From Clostridiaceae bacterium (lineage in GTDB: Bacteria > Bacillota > Clostridia > Oscillospirales > Butyricicoccaceae): a stretch of 42,553 bases of DNA. Of the stretch, positions 39,748 through 42,553 are shown piece after piece (positions within the stretch are counted from its first letter, which is position 1; every line of letters begins with the position of its first letter). The notes below the pieces were generated by a model. The model worked only from the letters and a program-made list of their open reading frames with translations, was not told the origin of the DNA and did no database searches. The translations under genes and the position numbers were made by a program. The stretch is taken from assembly GCA_009911355.1 (NCBI GenBank), contig QXXE01000032.1, positions 1-42,553 on the forward strand, read 5' to 3'.

Positions 39748-40070
39748 CCATCTTGAAAAGTATACGGCTTTCTAAAAATTTGTACATATTTTTTATAAAA
39801 TTCGTTGAAAATAACTATTTTAACGGACTAAAGATGTTTTTTTTCGTTTTCCGGCATTTTTTCCCAGCAAATATTGCTGTAAATTTGTTCCAATCATATT
39901 TATATCCCTACCTTTCGACTTATGAGAATAAAAATTTCATCAAATTCGACGGATTTTTTGCAGTTTTGATTTTATAAACCGCCCTTTTTTCTGCACAAAT
40001 CTTGTAATTTCGCGCTTTATGCGGCACTATCAAAAGTCATCCCAAAAGCCGCTTACCGAGGACTTTTGAG
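39748..40070. other. AT-rich intergenic stretch with an inverted repeat
   Basis: This region has runs of A and T (for example TTTTTTTTCG near 39838) and no supportable gene. Near its end lies a 9-bp perfect inverted repeat TCAAAAGTC (40030-40038) / GACTTTTGA (40061-40069) with a 22-nt loop. It may be a hairpin in a leader RNA or a protein site. I found no clear promoter for the flanking genes. Confidence 0.45.
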
Positions 40071-40236
40071 ACAAAAAACCGGGCAGGCCGAATTCGCCCC
40101 CTCCGCTGCCGCACGGATTTTTATCCGCTGCTCCTGTACAAAATCGTGTCAATGCAGTATCATAGAGGAAAAGGGGCGGCGGCACGTACCTGCTGCGCCA
40201 CCGCACAAAGCAGAAAACGCGGAAAGAGGGGTCCTT

Positions 40237-41208
40237 ATGTATCAGGAAATTATCAGGGAAATGCTCGCCGGGCAGGCCAAAACACTCGAAAACGCCCGTT
40301 CCGGAGACTTTTCGGAGGTCTGTTGGGATGCGGAACGCGTGCCCGGGGATGGCACACGGGACAAGCACTACACCGCCCGGCTCCGGCTGGCCTGTTACCT
40401 GCTGTTCTGGCAGGTCCAGGACGAGCGGCTAACCGCGGATTTGTTCGGGGAGGAGTTAAAAGACCGCGAAACCAACAGCTTTCAGGGGATCGGGACGTCT
40501 CTTGAAATCCTGACATTTTTACTTTCACATTTCAATGCAGACGGAAGGTATGACAAGCTGTTTGAGCGTGCCAAAAACGCAAATTTTGACTGTGCCTGCG
40601 GCTATGATAAAAACCAACCTTTTCCGGAAAATTTGGGCGATTATACCCTTACGGACTGCATCCACATCGCCATCACAACCCAGTACCCCGCTGCGGCGCG
40701 GCAGCTGGTCGGGCTCTGGAAAACAGGAGTTACGGAGTGGACGCAGGCCGCTTGTCAGGAGCTGATTTATTTTAACAGCAATACCGGCTGCGGCTCTGAG
40801 AATGAAGAACCCAACCGGCGTCTTCTTACGCTCGCGCAGCAGGCCGGGAAGCCCTTTGCGCTTGCTTCTGCGTATCATAGCTTGTTCCGCTTTTATGTCC
40901 GCGCCAGACGCTGCCCCGAAGCGCTGGAAACCTTCCAGGCCATGCGGCAGCGTCTCGATTCCGCCGCGATCGGACGGGGGAATTTGCTGAACTCCCTGCT
41001 GGAAGACTGCACGGAGCTCGTTTGCGCATTCCCGGAAGATGCGCGCCCGGTCTGGCACTGGGTGAAGCCATACCTGCAAACGATGTCTGACAGCCTGTAC
41101 GGGAACCTCTACAAAAAAGCAATCCGAGCGGCACGGCTGATGGGCGACCCCCTCTCCAGTGAGCTTTCGTCGCAGTATCGGCGCTGGATTGCTGAAACCC
41201 GGCGTTAA
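40237..41208 (+). CDS. Unknown 323-residue helical protein
   Basis: 323 residues; ATG 40237 has GGAAAGAGGGG about 6 nt upstream. It has no signal peptide and no membrane segment. The sequence is mostly alpha-helical, with TPR-like pairs such as FALASAYHSLFRFYVRARRC followed by EALETFQAMRQRL. Seven or more Cys are scattered without a clear metal motif (the densest is DCACGYD). The longer frame upstream crosses the inverted repeat and lacks a ribosome site. I recognise no family. It is followed by the chromate-type transporter genes, which have their own promoter, so no link is implied. Confidence 0.75.
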   Translation: MYQEIIREMLAGQAKTLENARSGDFSEVCWDAERVPGDGTRDKHYTARLRLACYLLFWQVQDERLTADLFGEELKDRETNSFQGIGTSLEILTFLLSHFNADGRYDKLFERAKNANFDCACGYDKNQPFPENLGDYTLTDCIHIAITTQYPAAARQLVGLWKTGVTEWTQAACQELIYFNSNTGCGSENEEPNRRLLTLAQQAGKPFALASAYHSLFRFYVRARRCPEALETFQAMRQRLDSAAIGRGNLLNSLLEDCTELVCAFPEDARPVWHWVKPYLQTMSDSLYGNLYKKAIRAARLMGDPLSSELSSQYRRWIAETRR

Positions 41209-41262
41209 CCCCTCCTTCACGTCCGATTTCCCGTTTTGGAAGCGAAAAATCGCGTTTCCTCC

Positions 41263-41291
41263 TTGTGTCTTGCCCCGCTTTATGCTATACT
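41263..41291 (+). promoter_or_regulatory. Promoter of the chromate-type transporter genes
   Basis: -35 TTGTGT (41263-41268), 17-bp spacer, -10 TATACT (41286-41291), 42 nt before the start codon. Confidence 0.65.
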
Positions 41292-41332
41292 CTACACTGG
41301 CAATAAAAAAATTGGGAAAAGAGGGATTTTCC

Positions 41333-41878
41333 GTGCAAACCTTATGGCAGCTTTACAGCACCTTTTTCCGCATCGGCATCCTGACCTTTGGCGGCGGCTA
41401 CGCGATGCTCCCAATGATCACCCGCGAGATCGTCGAGAAACACGGTTGGGCTACCGAAGAGAATATCATGGATTATTACGTGATCGCGCAGTGTACCCCT
41501 GGGATTATCGCGGTCAATACAGCAACCTTTGTCGGCGCGCGCGTTGGCGGGAATCTCGGCGGCTTGGTCGCAACACTTGGCGTAGTTTCACCGTCCTATC
41601 TGATCATCTGCGTGATCGCGGCATTTTTGAAGCATGTATCGCATTTGGCGGCTGTCCAGAATGCGCTCGCGGGCATCTCAATTGCAGTGTGCGCGATGGT
41701 GCTGAACGCGGCCTGGAAGCTGATCTCCAAGAGCGTCGTTGACAAGATCACCTTTGCGGTGCTTGCCGTAACCGCCATGCTGACCATCCTGTTTGGCGTT
41801 TCACCAGTGCTGGTCGTGGTTGCGGCATCCTGTGTCGGCATCCTCGCCAAACGCGGCGAACAGGAGGGCGGGCAATGA
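41333..41878 (+). CDS. chrA: Short-chain chromate-type (CHR) transporter, first subunit
   Basis: 181 residues with about five to six membrane segments, one CHR domain. The conserved LTFGGGYAMLPMI (residues 18-30) and QCTPGIIAVNTATFVG are the CHR signatures. Short-chain CHR proteins work as pairs of inverted-topology halves; the second half is encoded next and overlaps by 4 nt. The family exports chromate in some bacteria, but in gut anaerobes the natural substrate is unknown. Start is GTG 41333, with AGAGGG about 7 nt upstream; the longer frame upstream lies before the promoter. Confidence 0.92.
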   Translation: MQTLWQLYSTFFRIGILTFGGGYAMLPMITREIVEKHGWATEENIMDYYVIAQCTPGIIAVNTATFVGARVGGNLGGLVATLGVVSPSYLIICVIAAFLKHVSHLAAVQNALAGISIAVCAMVLNAAWKLISKSVVDKITFAVLAVTAMLTILFGVSPVLVVVAASCVGILAKRGEQEGGQ

Positions 41879-42441
41879 GTACAGCGTCTATCTTTATACA
41901 GCTCCTTTATGAGTTTTGTAAAACCGGCCTTTTCGCAGTCGGCGGCGGCATGGCGACCGTCCCTTTCTTAAAGGATATCGCCCGGAACTACCCCTGGTTT
42001 ACCGAAACCGAGCTGCTCGATATGATCGCAATTTCCGAATCGACCCCCGGCCCGATCGGCGTAAATATGGCGACGTATGCAGGCTTCCGCGCGGGCGGCC
42101 CTTTGGGCGCACTCTGCTCAACGCTGGCGCTGATTGCGCCGTCTATTATCATTATCCTGATCGTCTCGCGCATGATGCGGCAGTTCCAGGAAAACCGTCT
42201 TGTCAAGCATGCATTTTACTGCCTGCGCCCGGCCTCCGCGGGGCTGATCGTCGGCGCGATGGCATCAATCTACCACGAGACGCTGTTCCACCCGGGCGCG
42301 GCAAGCCTGGCAGAATGGCTGAACCTCCCGGCGCTGGCACTGTTCGCTGCATTCCTCGCGGCTGTCATCAAGTTCAAGAAACTGCATCCGGTTGTCTTTA
42401 TCGCCCTCGGCGCAGTGTGCGGGATTATATTCCAGCTGTGA
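41875..42441 (+). CDS. chrA: Short-chain chromate-type (CHR) transporter, second subunit
   Basis: 188 residues, one CHR domain with about five to six membrane segments. The motif FAVGGGMATVPFL (residues 20-32) and ESTPGPIGVNMATYAG parallel those of the first subunit. The start overlaps the previous stop as ATGA (41875-41878), so the halves are made together and probably form a heterodimer. A strong terminator follows 7 nt after the stop. Substrate specificity cannot be read from the sequence. Confidence 0.92.
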   Translation: MSTASIFIQLLYEFCKTGLFAVGGGMATVPFLKDIARNYPWFTETELLDMIAISESTPGPIGVNMATYAGFRAGGPLGALCSTLALIAPSIIIILIVSRMMRQFQENRLVKHAFYCLRPASAGLIVGAMASIYHETLFHPGAASLAEWLNLPALALFAAFLAAVIKFKKLHPVVFIALGAVCGIIFQL

Positions 42442-42447
42442 CCGTCT

Positions 42448-42478
42448 CTAAAAGCCTGCCTTGTCGGCAGGCTTTTAG
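42448..42478 (+). terminator. Terminator after the CHR transporter pair
   Basis: A 13-bp perfect stem CTAAAAGCCTGCC-TTGTC-GGCAGGCTTTTAG. The remaining 75 bases hold a possible promoter (TTCACA ... TATCAT) for a gene beyond the window, but no gene. Confidence 0.8.
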
Positions 42479-42553
42479 AGCAATCAGCGAAAAACGATTC
42501 ACAAACAGCGGGAAGAAGAGGTATCATGAGTCCGAGGTGAAAAAGGATGTTAA

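Overview
The window looks like the chromosome of a GC-rich, anaerobic, flagellated Clostridia member, most like Oscillospirales (Oscillospiraceae/Butyricicoccaceae type). Reasons: strong AGGAGG-type ribosome binding sites and consensus sigma-A promoters, a glmS ribozyme, a Firmicutes-type BirA box on bioY, a DUF6472-like small protein, a Clostridia-type flagellin, and oxygen-sensitive style metabolism (flavodiiron protein, iron-sulfur flavoprotein). No rRNA, tRNA, CRISPR array or intact mobile element was seen. Genus-level assignment is inference.

Layout. 1-2.6 kb: 3' part of a very large flagellin. 2.7-6.2 kb: an acyl-CoA dehydrogenase fused to an ETF-alpha FAD domain and a rubredoxin, followed by a flavodiiron protein; together they suggest an acyl-CoA to O2 (or NO) electron path. 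6.3-7.3 kb: a 32-residue small protein with its own promoter and terminator, then a glycerophosphodiesterase-like gene. 7.7-10.8 kb: a MarR regulator and a metal cluster with two COG0523 GTPases (one with a long His-rich repeat tract, one with a DUF1980-like tail) and a four-Cys small protein. 10.8-13.4 kb (minus): BlaI-like repressor, BlaR1-like M56 protease, a secreted 89-residue peptide precursor and an unknown 190-residue protein. 13.7-17.3 kb: an iron-sulfur flavoprotein and a 924-residue Sel1-repeat protein. 17.7-21 kb: KDG kinase, VOC protein and KDPG aldolase (minus) divergent from an IclR regulator with matching candidate operators. 21.1-24 kb: a small Cys protein, bioY with BirA box, an MFS transporter and a PsiE-like protein. 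24.2-26.4 kb: glmS with its ribozyme. 26.7-30 kb: adenine deaminase and purine permease (minus). 30.3-33.6 kb: carB, broken by a one-base frameshift. 33.6-35.3 kb: YcxB-like protein and a low-GC orphan gene. 35.5-38.8 kb (minus): zinc-ribbon protein, DegV and a UvrD/PcrA helicase. 38.9-40.2 kb: a small orphan gene, a recombinase remnant and AT-rich DNA. 40.2-42.5 kb: an unknown helical protein and a two-gene chromate-type transporter.

The most unusual signals are (1) the three-domain dehydrogenase next to the flavodiiron protein, (2) a family of at least seven GC-rich, modular dispersed repeats, six of them starting within about 25 nt of a stop codon and in the direction of that gene, with a hairpin that shows a compensatory change, (3) the BlaI/BlaR1-like pair coupled to a secreted peptide rather than to a beta-lactamase, (4) the His-rich COG0523/DUF6472 cluster, and (5) several very small genes supported by ribosome binding sites and terminators. 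Coordinates of non-coding elements were read by eye and may be off by a base or two.
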